Source: Flavobacteriaceae bacterium (GTDB lineage: Bacteria > Bacteroidota > Bacteroidia > Flavobacteriales > Flavobacteriaceae). From it: a stretch of DNA of 38,000 nucleotides. The stretch spans positions 1-38,000 of the forward strand of contig JAHEMZ010000023.1 in NCBI GenBank assembly GCA_024643385.1. Direction: 5' to 3'. The position numbers were made by a program, and so were the translations under genes. The stretch's first letter is position 1, and each line of letters begins with the position of its first letter. Below the pieces are notes generated by a model. That model ran no database searches. It was not told the origin of the DNA and saw nothing but the letters and a program-made list of their open reading frames with translations. Shown piece after piece: positions 8,219 to 17,068 of the stretch.

Positions 8219-10140
8219 CAAAGGAATTTTAGGATAAACATTTCAAACAACAGGAACAATACTGCAAAAATAACAAACCATTTCCACAAATTGTTCATTT
8301 CATTCGCGACAGATATTGCATTAAACAATTCTTTCACCGATTCGTGTACAGTGACTCCTTCCCAGTCGGTAAGATCAGAGTAGGCAAGCTTACTTTCGTT
8401 TCGTGTATAATTAAAGCTAACCAACAGGATAGGCTGTTCATTTAATAATATTTGATAATTCGCCGCATGAGTGATATCGTCGGTAGTCGTAATTTCCACA
8501 CTGTTCGCCTTGGTCTGTTGCAGCGGAATGATTACTTCCGTGCTATCTTTAAGGGTTAAGACCTGATCTTGTCCTAATTTTACAGGGACCGCAAAGGTGT
8601 TCGGATTGTCTAGTGCATAATATAATTTCGGAAGCGGAAGGCTTTGTTGTACCATATTGATCATGGTGGGTACGATAAGCGGAGAGTTCTTGAAATTTGA
8701 ATTTCCGGCATCAAAAGCAGCGGTCGCAAGATAGGTGCTTCCAGATTGAAGAAGGAAGGGCCGCCCATCTTCTAATTCCAATACTTTCGAAGCATTTGCG
8801 TTCACATTGTAAAATTGAGAGACTGAAGGATATTGAAAATTGTCCACTTCTTTCTCAAAAACATTTTTATACAGCGGATGAGAGAAATTGATGGTTGTGA
8901 TTTTTTTGGCGCCATTGACCGGATTAGAGATTAAACTTCCAATTTGCAAGGCGTTTAACAGGGAATTATAACTTTCGATCTCTGCATTCACGGAGGGAAT
9001 TATGAGCACGCCACCGCCCGCATTTTGAAAGGCATTCAGCGCATTGGTTAACGCCATGGGAATGTCACGAAGTTCGTTGACAACGATGAAATGTTGTGCA
9101 GGAATGTCATTGTAATTCAGCGTATTAAAGGATTGTTCCAGAAAGAGGTAATCCTCGTTATTGAACAGCTTTCTTAAGAAATCTCCATTGCCTTCATTTA
9201 TGGCTAAGACTTTGATCTTTTCAGCCTTATTCAGGCTAAAGAAGAGCGAGTTGTCATACTGCAATTGTGCATCATTTATTCGAAGTTCCCCGTCGAAGTC
9301 GGTGGGATTTTCCAAGTCGAAATACAAGGTGTTTTGCGCATTTTGCGAAAAATCTACTCCTGTTTTGGCGATTAATTTCTGTTGGCGATAGAGAGAAATG
9401 GTGGTGTTTTCGGGGAGGTCTCCGCTTCCTGAAACGCGAACACCTAGTTGCACCTTATTGTTGGTTTGATCTGCAATAAATGCCGTATCGATGGCTAAAT
9501 TATTAATGGACAGTGGTTTAACTTTAACCAAGTCGATAATGATATCTTTAGGAATTTCAGGAGTTATACCGGCCTGTTGAAAATCGGAGATCCAAATAAA
9601 ACGTTTTTGTGCAGTTTTACTGGAAGAGAACAATTGTTGAGCCTTTAGTAATACGGAGGCCTGGTCCAATTGGTTTTGCGAGAATTGCAGTCCGAGAACT
9701 TCATTTTTAAAATCGCTTTGCGTAACCTCTTTTTTAGAAAAATCGTTGGTAAACCAGCTAATATCTTCTTCGCTATTTAATTCATCGTACAGTTGCTGTA
9801 CAGTTCTTTTTAATAATGGTCCTTCGCTGCCTTTTGTTTGCATACTAAAGGAATTGTCCAAATAGATCACGGTTTCTTTTTCCGTTTGTAAAGCCGATTT
9901 GGTAGCGGTAAATGGTTGTGCGAATGCGAGGATAATACTGGCTAAAGCCAACAATCGGGCTAGGAGCGTAAGCCATTTTTTTATTTGTGAACTTTTCCTT
10001 GTTTGCAGGGTAGCTTTTTTCAGAAAGGCAACATTTGTAAAATCTACCTTTTGAAAACGACGTAATTGAAAGAGATGAATGATAATAGGAATGAGCAGTA
10101 GGAGGAGGGCATATAGAATCTCAGGGTGTTTGAACTGCAT
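8218..10140 (-). CDS. BatA-like membrane protein with vWA-type domain
   Basis: A 640-residue protein whose N-terminus matches the BatA/aerotolerance N-terminal domain. It begins MQFKHPEILYALLLLL, followed by HLFQLRRFQKVDFTNVAFLK and a second helix (LLARLLALASIILAFAQPF). A vWA-like core follows, with VIYLDNSFSMQ containing an intact D-x-S-x-S metal-adhesion start, and then FIWISDF. The central part is a long periplasmic beta-rich region. A final helix (KWFVIFAVLFLLFEMFILKFL) anchors the C-terminus. The frame extends to a TTG at 10215, but that extension crosses both a -7 element (10157-10164) and the terminator of the next gene, so I start at the ATG 10140. It is first in the operon and translationally coupled (TGATG) to the dihydroorotase-like gene. 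It is not next to moxR/batB-E, so the Bat role is only by homology. Confidence 0.87.
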   Translation of the reverse strand: MQFKHPEILYALLLLLIPIIIHLFQLRRFQKVDFTNVAFLKKATLQTRKSSQIKKWLTLLARLLALASIILAFAQPFTATKSALQTEKETVIYLDNSFSMQTKGSEGPLLKRTVQQLYDELNSEEDISWFTNDFSKKEVTQSDFKNEVLGLQFSQNQLDQASVLLKAQQLFSSSKTAQKRFIWISDFQQAGITPEIPKDIIIDLVKVKPLSINNLAIDTAFIADQTNNKVQLGVRVSGSGDLPENTTISLYRQQKLIAKTGVDFSQNAQNTLYFDLENPTDFDGELRINDAQLQYDNSLFFSLNKAEKIKVLAINEGNGDFLRKLFNNEDYLFLEQSFNTLNYNDIPAQHFIVVNELRDIPMALTNALNAFQNAGGGVLIIPSVNAEIESYNSLLNALQIGSLISNPVNGAKKITTINFSHPLYKNVFEKEVDNFQYPSVSQFYNVNANASKVLELEDGRPFLLQSGSTYLATAAFDAGNSNFKNSPLIVPTMINMVQQSLPLPKLYYALDNPNTFAVPVKLGQDQVLTLKDSTEVIIPLQQTKANSVEITTTDDITHAANYQILLNEQPILLVSFNYTRNESKLAYSDLTDWEGVTVHESVKELFNAISVANEMNNLWKWFVIFAVLFLLFEMFILKFL

Positions 10141-10156
10141 TCCGAATTTTATTTGC

Positions 10157-10164
10157 CAAATATA
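10157..10164 (-). promoter_or_regulatory. -7 element for the BatA-like operon
   Basis: The minus strand reads TATATTTG, an exact TAnnTTTG match, 16 bases before the ATG at 10140. No TTG at -33 is clear. It argues against the longer TTG-start version of the gene. Confidence 0.5.
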
Positions 10165-10213
10165 GTCATAGATTTTGAAAAGCGATGAGTTTTGGTAAAG
10201 TTTAGGAGTATGC

Positions 10214-10247
10214 AAAAAAAAACCTCCTGCTCGCAGGAGGTTTTTTT
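10214..10247 (-). terminator. Rho-independent terminator after lipoprotein gene 1
   Basis: Stem CCTCCTG / CAGGAGG with loop CTCG, flanked by an A-run on the left and a T-run on the right. It lies 13 bases past the stop of the lipoprotein gene at 10260. The A/T flanks make it symmetric, but only the minus-strand gene ends here. Confidence 0.88.
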
Positions 10248-10259
10248 GTTTATTATTTG

Positions 10260-10790
10260 TTATTCAAAACAAAACTGGAAATACATGGCCCATGAGTTTC
10301 CTCCGTAAGGGTCACCATTACCCCACGCTGTTTCAGTCTGACCATTTGAATTGGTTACCTCAGCATGTGCGGCAACACATCCACAAGTTCCTACTTCAGC
10401 AGGATCCAAAGTATAAGTGTAAGAAGTTGTACCATTAGCATGAGATTCTGAATAAGGGAATTGTCCAATTAATGGATTCCCAGGATTGTTAGCCGGTCTA
10501 TCTTCACATACACCTAGCCATAAATGTGTAAGATCAAGTTCCCAACCATTAATTGTTTCATAAGTTACCGTTACATTGGTTCCGTCGTAATCAACTGTTA
10601 CGGTACCTACGATGGTGTTCTGGCCGGCAATAAGTTCAGTAGTGACCGTACCTAAAACATCAGTAGTTGGTCCGTCTCTCCTTATTGTGTTGTTTTCGGT
10701 AGCTATGTTCTCTTCATTAAGTGTCTCAACACCTTCTTTAGAGCAGCTCAATAGCGTTATAACGCTCAGTAAAAGAATAATTTTTTTCAT
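10260..10790 (-). CDS. Lipoprotein of unknown function, paralogue of 11045-11632
   Basis: 176 residues with a lipoprotein signal (MKKIILLLSVITLLSC, lipobox Cys16), so it is an exported, lipid-anchored protein. After a low-complexity linker (about 18-50), the domain shows IAGQNTIVGTVTVDYDG, THLWLGVCE, GNPLIGQFPY, CVAAHAEV, TAWGNGDPYGG and a final NSWAMYFQF. The same blocks occur in order in the neighbouring lipoprotein. Cys95 and Cys138 have counterparts there and could form a disulfide; Cys136 and Cys174 do not. It has its own promoter (10813-10845) and terminator (10214-10247), so it is monocistronic. I do not recognise a function. Confidence 0.85.
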   Translation of the reverse strand: MKKIILLLSVITLLSCSKEGVETLNEENIATENNTIRRDGPTTDVLGTVTTELIAGQNTIVGTVTVDYDGTNVTVTYETINGWELDLTHLWLGVCEDRPANNPGNPLIGQFPYSESHANGTTSYTYTLDPAEVGTCGCVAAHAEVTNSNGQTETAWGNGDPYGGNSWAMYFQFCFE

Positions 10791-10812
10791 AAGTTTAGTT
10801 ATTTGGGTTACT

Positions 10813-10845
10813 CAAACATAGAAATAAAATACATATCATCGACAA
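10813..10845 (-). promoter_or_regulatory. Full Bacteroidetes promoter of lipoprotein gene 1
   Basis: On the minus strand a TTG (10843-10845) is followed after 22 bases by TATGTTTG (10813-10820), matching TTG-N(17-23)-TAnnTTTG. The ATG lies 22 bases downstream of the -7 element. Confidence 0.72.
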
Positions 10846-10990
10846 AAAGTAATGTTTAATCGATGAAATACACAAAATTTTAAGATTTAACTATCTATTT
10901 CCCAAAAAATAGCTTGTTAAATGATAGGTTGGAATCGCCAGGCCCTATCCATATTTAAAAGACTTTTCACTTTAAATTTAAAAAATTGTC

Positions 10991-11023
10991 AAAAAAAAAG
11001 CCCTCCGCGGGGGGGAGGGCTTT
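10991..11023 (-). terminator. Rho-independent terminator after lipoprotein gene 2
   Basis: Stem AAAGCCCTCC (10997-11006) / GGAGGGCTTT (11014-11023), with a G-rich loop. On the minus strand it is followed by a T-run (the A-run at 10991-10999 on plus). It lies just past the stop of the gene at 11045. Confidence 0.9.
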
Positions 11024-11044
11024 AAGATTTACTCTTAATGTATT

Positions 11045-11632
11045 TTAATTCATGGTATAACCGAAGATCATGGCCCAGTTGTTCCCCGGATTTCCGTCTT
11101 GATCTACTCCATAAGAATCACCTTCTCCCCAAGCAGTATGAGTAATGGTGCCATCTGCGCTTACTACTACGGCGTGGGCCGCAATACATCCACTATCAGA
11201 CAGACCTAAAAGGTCAATGGAATAAGTAAATGTAGAGACAGCAGGATCATGCACTTCTTTGTATGGGAATCTTCCCACTTGAGGATTACCTTGTCCGTTC
11301 ATAGGTTGTTGGCCACAATCACCTGTATACAAATGGGTCTCTACTATGGTCCAGTTAGGATCCGTAATAGTGTAAGTAACCTCCAGGTTGGTTCCATTTT
11401 CGATGACACTCACTGAACCGACCTCAATGTTTTGGCCAGCCATTAATCGTGTATTGAATGGCACAAGTGATTTACTCACATCATTATTAGGGATCTCTCT
11501 ACGCGTATTAACATCGACTACGGTAGTAGGGTTCTCATCGATCGAAAGATTTTGATCGTTGGTTACTTCGATGCTCTCCCCAGAACAACTTAGTAAAATA
11601 ATTGTACTTAAAATAAAAATAACTTTTTTCAT
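11045..11632 (-). CDS. Lipoprotein of unknown function, paralogue of 10260-10790
   Basis: 195 residues with lipobox Cys16 (MKKVIFILSTIILLSC), so it is exported and lipid-anchored. The linker is longer (18-60) than in its neighbour. The domain repeats the neighbour's blocks in order: LMAGQNIEVGSVSV, ETHLYTGDCG, GNPQVGRFPY, CIAAHAVV, HTAWGEGDSYG and NNWAMIFGY. It carries only Cys106 and Cys149 in the mature domain, both matched in the paralogue. It has its own -7 element and terminator. The two genes look like an old tandem duplication, because the proteins have diverged well outside the shared blocks. No function can be assigned. Confidence 0.85.
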   Translation of the reverse strand: MKKVIFILSTIILLSCSGESIEVTNDQNLSIDENPTTVVDVNTRREIPNNDVSKSLVPFNTRLMAGQNIEVGSVSVIENGTNLEVTYTITDPNWTIVETHLYTGDCGQQPMNGQGNPQVGRFPYKEVHDPAVSTFTYSIDLLGLSDSGCIAAHAVVVSADGTITHTAWGEGDSYGVDQDGNPGNNWAMIFGYTMN

Positions 11633-11654
11633 GTTTTGTAATTTTTGGTTTAGA

Positions 11655-11662
11655 CAAACCTA
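11655..11662 (-). promoter_or_regulatory. -7 element of lipoprotein gene 2
   Basis: The minus strand reads TAGGTTTG, an exact TAnnTTTG match, 22 bases before the ATG, the same distance as in the paralogous gene. No TTG is seen at the expected -33 spacing. Confidence 0.55.
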
Positions 11663-11744
11663 GAAAAACTTGTAGGAAAAATCCCGCATAAATTAATTTT
11701 TTCGAAAAGATGTAGGAAAATTCGGATAAAGTGCGCAAAACAGC

Positions 11745-12509
11745 TTAAAATTTCTCAAAAACGCCTAACCCAAATAAAGCGAAATCGTATTTCACTGGAT
11801 CTGAAGGATCTAACAAACGTAACCGGGTATCTAATTGTATCAATGTTTTAAGATCATTTTGCGTTCGATGGATCAATCCAAGCTTACGCGCCACATTTCC
11901 GGTATGTACGTCCAGCGGACAGGAGAGTTGTCCCGGTTTGATCGTCTTCCATATCCCAAAATCAACCCGTGTGTGATCATTTCTAACCATCCATCGCAGG
12001 AACATGTTAATTCGTTTAGCGGCAGAACTGTTTAATGGATCACTGATATGCTTTTCCGTACGTTGTGGATGGGGAAGCTCAAAGAAAACTTTCTTAAACT
12101 CATGGATGGCTGTATATAAAAATTCGTCTTGGACATGCTTATTAAAAACATTTTCCAATCCTTGGTGATAACTATATATATGATGTAGCGCCTTTACAAA
12201 ATATTGCAAATCTACACCATTGAACGTTCGATGGACAAATCCGGATAAATCCTTGAGATCTCTTTCAGAATGATTCATGACAAAGTCGAATGGAGAATTA
12301 CCCATCAGATCCATCATTCGTTCAGCATTGTGAATAATACTTTTTCTGTTCCCCCAAGCAATGATAGCAGTAAGAAAGGCAGCAATTTCTATATCTTCTT
12401 TTTTGTCAAACCGATGAGGAATCTGAATAGGGTCAGTCTCTACAAACCGGGGATGATTATAGTAATCGGCCTTTTCATCAAGAAATTCTTTCAGTTCCCG
12501 GGAAGTCAT
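11745..12509 (-). CDS. TIGR02757/DUF2400 family protein
   Basis: 254 residues matching the TIGR02757 (DUF2400) family, which is common in Bacteroidetes and has no established function. Typical segments are IPHRFDKKEDIEIAAFLTAIIAWGNRKSII in the N-terminal third, MNMFLRWMVR-like text (here NMFLRWMVRNDHTRVDFGIWK), and CPLDVHTGNVARKLGL, which resembles the helix-hairpin-helix DNA glycosylase end. I recognise the family from these. It has no signal peptide. It begins two bases after the LolD-like ATPase gene on the same strand, so they are co-transcribed. The functional link is not obvious. Confidence 0.88.
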   Translation of the reverse strand: MTSRELKEFLDEKADYYNHPRFVETDPIQIPHRFDKKEDIEIAAFLTAIIAWGNRKSIIHNAERMMDLMGNSPFDFVMNHSERDLKDLSGFVHRTFNGVDLQYFVKALHHIYSYHQGLENVFNKHVQDEFLYTAIHEFKKVFFELPHPQRTEKHISDPLNSSAAKRINMFLRWMVRNDHTRVDFGIWKTIKPGQLSCPLDVHTGNVARKLGLIHRTQNDLKTLIQLDTRLRLLDPSDPVKYDFALFGLGVFEKF

Positions 12510-12511
12510 TA

Positions 12512-13165
12512 TTAAGACACAATTATTCCATTTTGCATCACCAATTTCCGATCAGCCATGTTCGCCAACTCCTCATTATGGGTGACAATAATAAAGGTCT
12601 GTCCAAATTCATCTCGTAATTTAAAAAAGAGTTGATGCAACATTTCGGCACTTTCTGTGTCCAAGTTGCCGCTTGGTTCATCGGCCAGAATAAGGGAGGG
12701 GTTATTCATTAAAGCCCTGGCGACGGCCACACGTTGTTGTTCCCCACCGGAAAGCTCGTTAGGCTTATGGTGTTCACGATGTGATAATCCCAAATAATTC
12801 AAAAGTTCCTTCGCGCGCTTTTCCGCTTCATTTCGGGAGACATTTTTAATAAAGGCCGGGATACAAACATTTTCAACGGCAGTAAATTCAGGTAAGAGTT
12901 GATGAAATTGAAAAATAAATCCCAGTTTTTCATTTCTGAATTTCGCCAAGGCTTTTCGATTTAAACCTGTAATATCGATATCATCAATTTGTAAGGAACC
13001 ATGTTGAAAATTGTCTAAGGTACCTAATATCTGAAGCAACGTAGTTTTGCCGGCTCCGGAAGCGCCTACAATAGAAACGATCTCTCCGAATTGGATGTCC
13101 AAACTTACTCCTTTCAGTACATGGAGCTGATCGAAATATTTGTGTATGTTGTGAGCCTTGATCAT
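12512..13165 (-). CDS. lolD: ABC transporter ATP-binding protein, LolD-like
   Basis: 217-residue ABC ATPase, a single domain. Walker A is GASGAGKTT (34-42), the Q-loop is at FQFHQ (85-89), the signature is LSGGEQQ (138-144), Walker B is LILADEP (158-164) and the H-loop is His196 (VTHNEE). The segment [13 protein letters not shown] and the length fit the LolD/MacB subclass, which drives lipoprotein release from the inner membrane or related export. No permease (LolC/E type) is beside it, so the exact transporter is inferred from family resemblance. It is the first gene of a pair with the TIGR02757 protein, with a spacing of 2 bases. Confidence 0.88.
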   Translation of the reverse strand: MIKAHNIHKYFDQLHVLKGVSLDIQFGEIVSIVGASGAGKTTLLQILGTLDNFQHGSLQIDDIDITGLNRKALAKFRNEKLGFIFQFHQLLPEFTAVENVCIPAFIKNVSRNEAEKRAKELLNYLGLSHREHHKPNELSGGEQQRVAVARALMNNPSLILADEPSGNLDTESAEMLHQLFFKLRDEFGQTFIIVTHNEELANMADRKLVMQNGIIVS

Positions 13166-13294
13166 GATTCATTATATGCTGTGAAATTACTATTTTAATA
13201 AGGAAAATGCAACGGTAGAATTTAATAGCAATGGTAGGCTATTAATTAAAAGTTAAATTAGCTCCGCATTCGGAACAGCAATGGGTATTAGTTG

Positions 13295-13302
13295 TAGTTT
13301 TG
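13295..13302 (+). promoter_or_regulatory. -7 element of msrA
   Basis: TAGTTTTG is an exact TAnnTTTG match, 11 bases before the msrA ATG. The -33 region has no TTG at standard spacing. The very short leader fits Bacteroidetes genes that lack a Shine-Dalgarno sequence. Confidence 0.45.
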
Positions 13303-13313
13303 TTTAAATAAAC

Positions 13314-13856
13314 ATGAATAAAGTAGAACAAATCGTTTTGGCCGGTGGCTGTTTCTGGTGTACGGAAGCGGTCTTTCAGCGTTTAGAAGGCGTGATTAGT
13401 GTTACATCGGGGTATACGGGTGGAAACATAAAGAATCCGGCCTATAGAGAAGTTTGTACAGGAAGAACGGGGCATGCCGAGGGAGTTTTGATAGCCTATG
13501 ACCCGGATAAATTGGATATGAATACCTTATTGGAAATATTCTTTGCAACACATGATCCTACCACAATGAATCGACAAGGAAATGATGTAGGAACGCAATA
13601 CCGCAGTGAAATATTTTATTCCACTGAAGCTCAAAAACAACAGTCGGAGAATTTTATTTCAGCGCTGGAAAAAGAAAATATATTTGATAGTGCCATCGTC
13701 ACAAGAATAAGTCCGTTGGATGTTTTCTATAAAGCAGAGGACGACCACCAAAATTATTACAACGAAAATCAGCTACAGCCTTATTGCAGTTTTGTAATAA
13801 GTCCGAAAATTAAAAAGATCAAAACTTATTATTCAGATAAATTGAAAACGAGCTAA
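13314..13856 (+). CDS. msrA: Peptide-methionine (S)-S-oxide reductase
   Basis: 180 residues. MsrA reduces methionine-S-sulfoxide in oxidised proteins. The catalytic motif GCFWCTE has Cys13 as the sulfenate-forming residue, followed by SGYTGG (32-37), [10 protein letters not shown] with Glu56, and [18 protein letters not shown], all standard for the family. It has no signal peptide, so it is cytoplasmic. A separate resolving Cys could be Cys48 or the Cys in QPYCSFVI; I cannot tell which. No MsrB domain is fused. The stop codon overlaps the folE start by one base (TAATG), making the two a coupled pair. Confidence 0.96.
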   Translation: MNKVEQIVLAGGCFWCTEAVFQRLEGVISVTSGYTGGNIKNPAYREVCTGRTGHAEGVLIAYDPDKLDMNTLLEIFFATHDPTTMNRQGNDVGTQYRSEIFYSTEAQKQQSENFISALEKENIFDSAIVTRISPLDVFYKAEDDHQNYYNENQLQPYCSFVISPKIKKIKTYYSDKLKTS

Positions 13857-14455
13857 TGGGATCCTATACAAATTTTGAGGAGTACAACGAAGAGACCACC
13901 GATAACCTAAAAGATCATTACAGTGAAATTCTTAAAGGAATCGGTGAGAATATTTCGCGAGATGGAATTTTAAAAACCCCTGAAAGGGCAGCAAAGGCCA
14001 TGCAATTTTTAACATCCGGGAATTGTATGGATCCTGCGGAGATCTTGCGAAGTGCCATGTTTGCTGAAAGTTATCACGACATGGTCATTGTGAAAGATAT
14101 TGAGTTGTATTCGCTTTGTGAACACCATATACTTCCATTCTTTGGAAAAGCACACATTGCATATATTCCGGATGGTTATATTGTCGGGTTGAGCAAGATT
14201 CCCAGGGTAGTGGATGTTTTTGCAAGACGACTTCAAGTGCAGGAGCGACTTACTCATGATATTTTGGAGTGTATCAATTCTACGTTGAAACCTAAGGGAG
14301 TGGCGGTGGTCATCGAAGCATCCCATATGTGTATGATGATGCGAGGAGTTCAAAAGCAGAATAGTGTGACAACCACTTCCGGATTCAGAGGGCAATTTGA
14401 AAAAATAGAAACCCGTAATGAATTTTTAAAACTGGTAGGGGCAAACTTGTCATAA
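13856..14455 (+). CDS. folE: GTP cyclohydrolase I
   Basis: 199 residues. FolE converts GTP to 7,8-dihydroneopterin triphosphate, the first step toward folate and other pterins. The zinc ligands are Cys88 and His91 (SLCEHH) and Cys159 (SHMCMMMRG); the spacing equals that of the E. coli enzyme (Cys110, His113, Cys181). [21 protein letters not shown] and [11 protein letters not shown] are also conserved. This is the classical zinc-dependent type, not FolE2. It is coupled to msrA by a TAATG overlap; pairing with a repair reductase is probably a matter of gene order rather than pathway. Confidence 0.97.
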   Translation: MGSYTNFEEYNEETTDNLKDHYSEILKGIGENISRDGILKTPERAAKAMQFLTSGNCMDPAEILRSAMFAESYHDMVIVKDIELYSLCEHHILPFFGKAHIAYIPDGYIVGLSKIPRVVDVFARRLQVQERLTHDILECINSTLKPKGVAVVIEASHMCMMMRGVQKQNSVTTTSGFRGQFEKIETRNEFLKLVGANLS

Positions 14456-14504
14456 TTTTGGTATGTTTATTGCGTTAGTTTAAGAACCATATGCACGACA
14501 CCTT

Positions 14505-14810
14505 ATGAATAAAAACAAATATAAATTACTGCGTCAGGGCATCCTGCTCGATCTTGCCGGAATGACCTCTTCCTTTATTCCTGTAATAGGCCCCTTCTTA
14601 GATATTTTATGGGCTCCCTTTGCCGCAAAAAAGATGAACGATATGTACAAAGGTACATCCGGAAAAATTGCCACATTGATTGTTTTTTTGGAAGAAATAC
14701 TCCTTTTCGACTTTATCCCAACATTCACGTTAATGTGGATATATACTTTTCTCTTGTCAAGTGAGAAAAGAGGGAAACTTCAGCCGATTAAAGTAAAAGT
14801 AAATGATTAA
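14505..14810 (+). CDS. Small conserved membrane protein
   Basis: 101 residues with hydrophobic stretches at about 11-37 and 56-85. It resembles a small flavobacterial membrane protein family with text such as DLAGMTSSFIPVIGPFLDILWAPFAAKKM and FDFIPTFTLMWIYTF. I cannot name a function. It follows folE by 49 bases and ends in the strong terminator at 14811-14836, so it may be a readthrough third gene of that transcript or have its own promoter (a TAATTTTG lies over the folE stop). Confidence 0.78.
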   Translation: MNKNKYKLLRQGILLDLAGMTSSFIPVIGPFLDILWAPFAAKKMNDMYKGTSGKIATLIVFLEEILLFDFIPTFTLMWIYTFLLSSEKRGKLQPIKVKVND

Positions 14811-14836
14811 AAAAAGCCCCAGTGGGGCTTTTTTTT
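14811..14836. terminator. Bidirectional rho-independent terminator
   Basis: Stem AAAAAGCCCC / GGGGCTTTTT with loop AGT, flanked by A and T runs on both sides. It serves the plus-strand gene ending at 14810 and the minus-strand TonB receptor gene ending at 14835, whose stop lies inside the T-run. Confidence 0.92.
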
Positions 14837-17045
14837 ATAACTCAACGGAGAGATTTAGATTGATGCTTCGCCCCGGATTGGGGATTTCATCTACCTTTAA
14901 TCGTGAGAGGTGAGGGATATATGTTTCATCTGTCAAATTGGTGATACTCAAGCCCCAATTGATTTTAACGCTTTCCAAAACATTCGAACTGCCGAAGCCC
15001 AGGCTTAATAGATCGTAGCCTTTTGTTTCCGTCTCAAAAACTGCATTTCGATTTTGATCCAGGGTGTTCTGCAAAGTGATGAATCCATATGGATTTTTAA
15101 ATACGCCTAATTCCTTCCATTCGAATCGGAGTGTATTTTTAAATTGATTGGCTGGGATTAAAGGTAAATTTTCACCTGAAGTAAGTTCTCCGGTAACCGT
15201 TTCAAAACTACTTTCCAAGTGTAACCAATCCAAAGGATGAGGATGCCAATGAAAACCAATTTCACCTCCGTATAATCTAGCGTCGAATTGCTGATAGGTA
15301 AAAACGGGTTCCTGATCGATGCTTTCACCTGTAGGTTGAATAAAAATATAATTAGAAATAGGGTTGTAAAAACCATTGGCAAAGGCCTCAAAATGTTCAC
15401 TCCTATATTCCAAAACTAAATCGCTTTGAAAGTTTTGCTCGTTTTTTAGATTTCTATTTCCTATTTCATATCGATTGGTTCCTTCATGGATACCATTAGA
15501 CAATAGTTCAGATAAATTGGGTGCTCTGAAGCCACTGGCGAAATTTAAACGTGCAGTCCATTTATCCGATATGTCATATTTTCCTCCTAAAGCTGCATTA
15601 AAGCTATTAAAATCTCTATCTAAAGCAGCGATATAGTCGGAATCCAAAGGGTTTCTTGCAGCATCTGCTTGAATGCTACGAAAATCGTATCGTAATCCTC
15701 CCTGTAAATCAAATCTTTCCAAATGATAATGGGTCGTTGTAAAGATACCGAAGTCAGTGATGGTCGCGTTGGGAATTAATAATTCCTCTCCAAAGTTTTC
15801 GTTTTTTTGAAAAAGACCCTGAACCCCTACGATGGTCTCAAAATCTCCCATTTGAGGCATATGATACTTCACATCATAATTAAAAGTTTTCAATTTCATA
15901 TACAAGGCAGCTTCTTCTTTGGTTTCTTCAAATTCTTTTCGATCGTTCAATAAATAGCCCATGGTGACATTCAAGCTTGAATTTGAAAAGAATAAGTTGT
16001 TTTCAAAACTAATAATGTGATTATCAATTTCCTGAAAGGGTAATAATAATTCTCGATTGGTAGATTGGAGTCCAATCTCTTCAGGAAGACCAATATTGGA
16101 TCGGTTCAAATTATACCGCAGCGTCGATTTCCATTTGCCGAACTGGTAACGAATTCCGGTCTTGAGATCATATTCATTGGAACGCGAATTAGTGAGTCGT
16201 TGTCCGGATCCTGTTTTATAGTCAGCAAAACTATTATGTGTTCCGCGGGCCATGAATTTTAATTTTTCTCCGGAGGTCTTTAATGCTATACTCGTATTGT
16301 ACCCTTCTGTATTCGAAAAGTAAGCTCCGCCTGCTGACACTAAAGTCTCACCGGCCTTACTAAATCCCTCGGGATTTAAATATAGCACTCCTCCGAGGGC
16401 GTCACTTCCGTAAAGTAAAGATGCCGGTCCTTTAATAACCTCAACGCTTTCAATTCCTTCTCCGTTGATTCCAAGTCCGTGTTCATCACCAAACTGCTGA
16501 TTCTCTAATCGAACCCCTTGTGTATAGGTAAGAACCCGATTTGCACTTAAACCTCGAATTACAGGTTTTCCAATAGAATTTCCCGTGCTAATGGTCGATA
16601 CTCCGGCAATATTGGCGATCCCTTCTGAAAGGTTAATGGCCCCGCTCTTTGTTAAATTTTGAGTAGTAACGCGCTCTACTTTCATCACATTATCACTCTG
16701 CAACTGATGAAAAGGGGTCGAGATAATCACTTCTTCCATTTCAACCACGCTCTCTTTCATCATAAAATCTTTTTGAACGGAAGTATTTCCGTCAAAGTAG
16801 ATGCGAACGGACAACGTTTCGAAGCCTAAAGAGGAAACGATCACGGTATAGGTTCCATCGGGTATTTGTAAAAGTTGATAGGTGCCGTTTTCATCGGTTA
16901 CAGTTCCTTTTTCAAATTGTGGCAGGTACATGGTCGCTAAAATGGGGTCGCCATTAAAATTTGTTACAGTACCAGATAAATTATTTTGCCCCTGAATCCC
17001 GGGGATTACAAATACTGCTGCCAGCAGTAAGAATATATATTTCAT
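14835..17045 (-). CDS. TonB-dependent outer membrane receptor, possibly for metal
   Basis: 736 residues. A signal peptide (1-20) is followed by a carboxypeptidase-regulatory-like domain (about 22-97), a TonB-box-like MEEVIIS (103-109), a plug domain (about 115-222, with PVIRGLSANR and SVEVIKGPASLLYGSDALGG), and a beta barrel ending in the aromatic-poor NLNLSVEL. It imports an unidentified ligand across the outer membrane. His/acidic motifs GDEHGLG (186-192) and HWHPH (599-603), plus the His/Cys-rich small protein encoded directly upstream, suggest a ZnuD-like metal receptor; this is inference. No SusD partner is present, so it is not a glycan SusCD pair. It is the last gene of a four-gene run and lies 23 bases after its neighbour. 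Confidence 0.92.
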   Translation of the reverse strand: MKYIFLLLAAVFVIPGIQGQNNLSGTVTNFNGDPILATMYLPQFEKGTVTDENGTYQLLQIPDGTYTVIVSSLGFETLSVRIYFDGNTSVQKDFMMKESVVEMEEVIISTPFHQLQSDNVMKVERVTTQNLTKSGAINLSEGIANIAGVSTISTGNSIGKPVIRGLSANRVLTYTQGVRLENQQFGDEHGLGINGEGIESVEVIKGPASLLYGSDALGGVLYLNPEGFSKAGETLVSAGGAYFSNTEGYNTSIALKTSGEKLKFMARGTHNSFADYKTGSGQRLTNSRSNEYDLKTGIRYQFGKWKSTLRYNLNRSNIGLPEEIGLQSTNRELLLPFQEIDNHIISFENNLFFSNSSLNVTMGYLLNDRKEFEETKEEAALYMKLKTFNYDVKYHMPQMGDFETIVGVQGLFQKNENFGEELLIPNATITDFGIFTTTHYHLERFDLQGGLRYDFRSIQADAARNPLDSDYIAALDRDFNSFNAALGGKYDISDKWTARLNFASGFRAPNLSELLSNGIHEGTNRYEIGNRNLKNEQNFQSDLVLEYRSEHFEAFANGFYNPISNYIFIQPTGESIDQEPVFTYQQFDARLYGGEIGFHWHPHPLDWLHLESSFETVTGELTSGENLPLIPANQFKNTLRFEWKELGVFKNPYGFITLQNTLDQNRNAVFETETKGYDLLSLGFGSSNVLESVKINWGLSITNLTDETYIPHLSRLKVDEIPNPGRSINLNLSVEL

Positions 17046-17068
17046 GCATGTTGATTTAAGTTAAAAAT

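Noticed and set aside
11009-11015. Run of seven G bases, possible quadruplex
   Set aside because: A single G-run inside a terminator loop; no set of four G-tracts is present.
13314-14455. msrA-folE overlap as a new functional system
   Set aside because: Both are standard housekeeping enzymes, and a one-base overlap is common in compact genomes.
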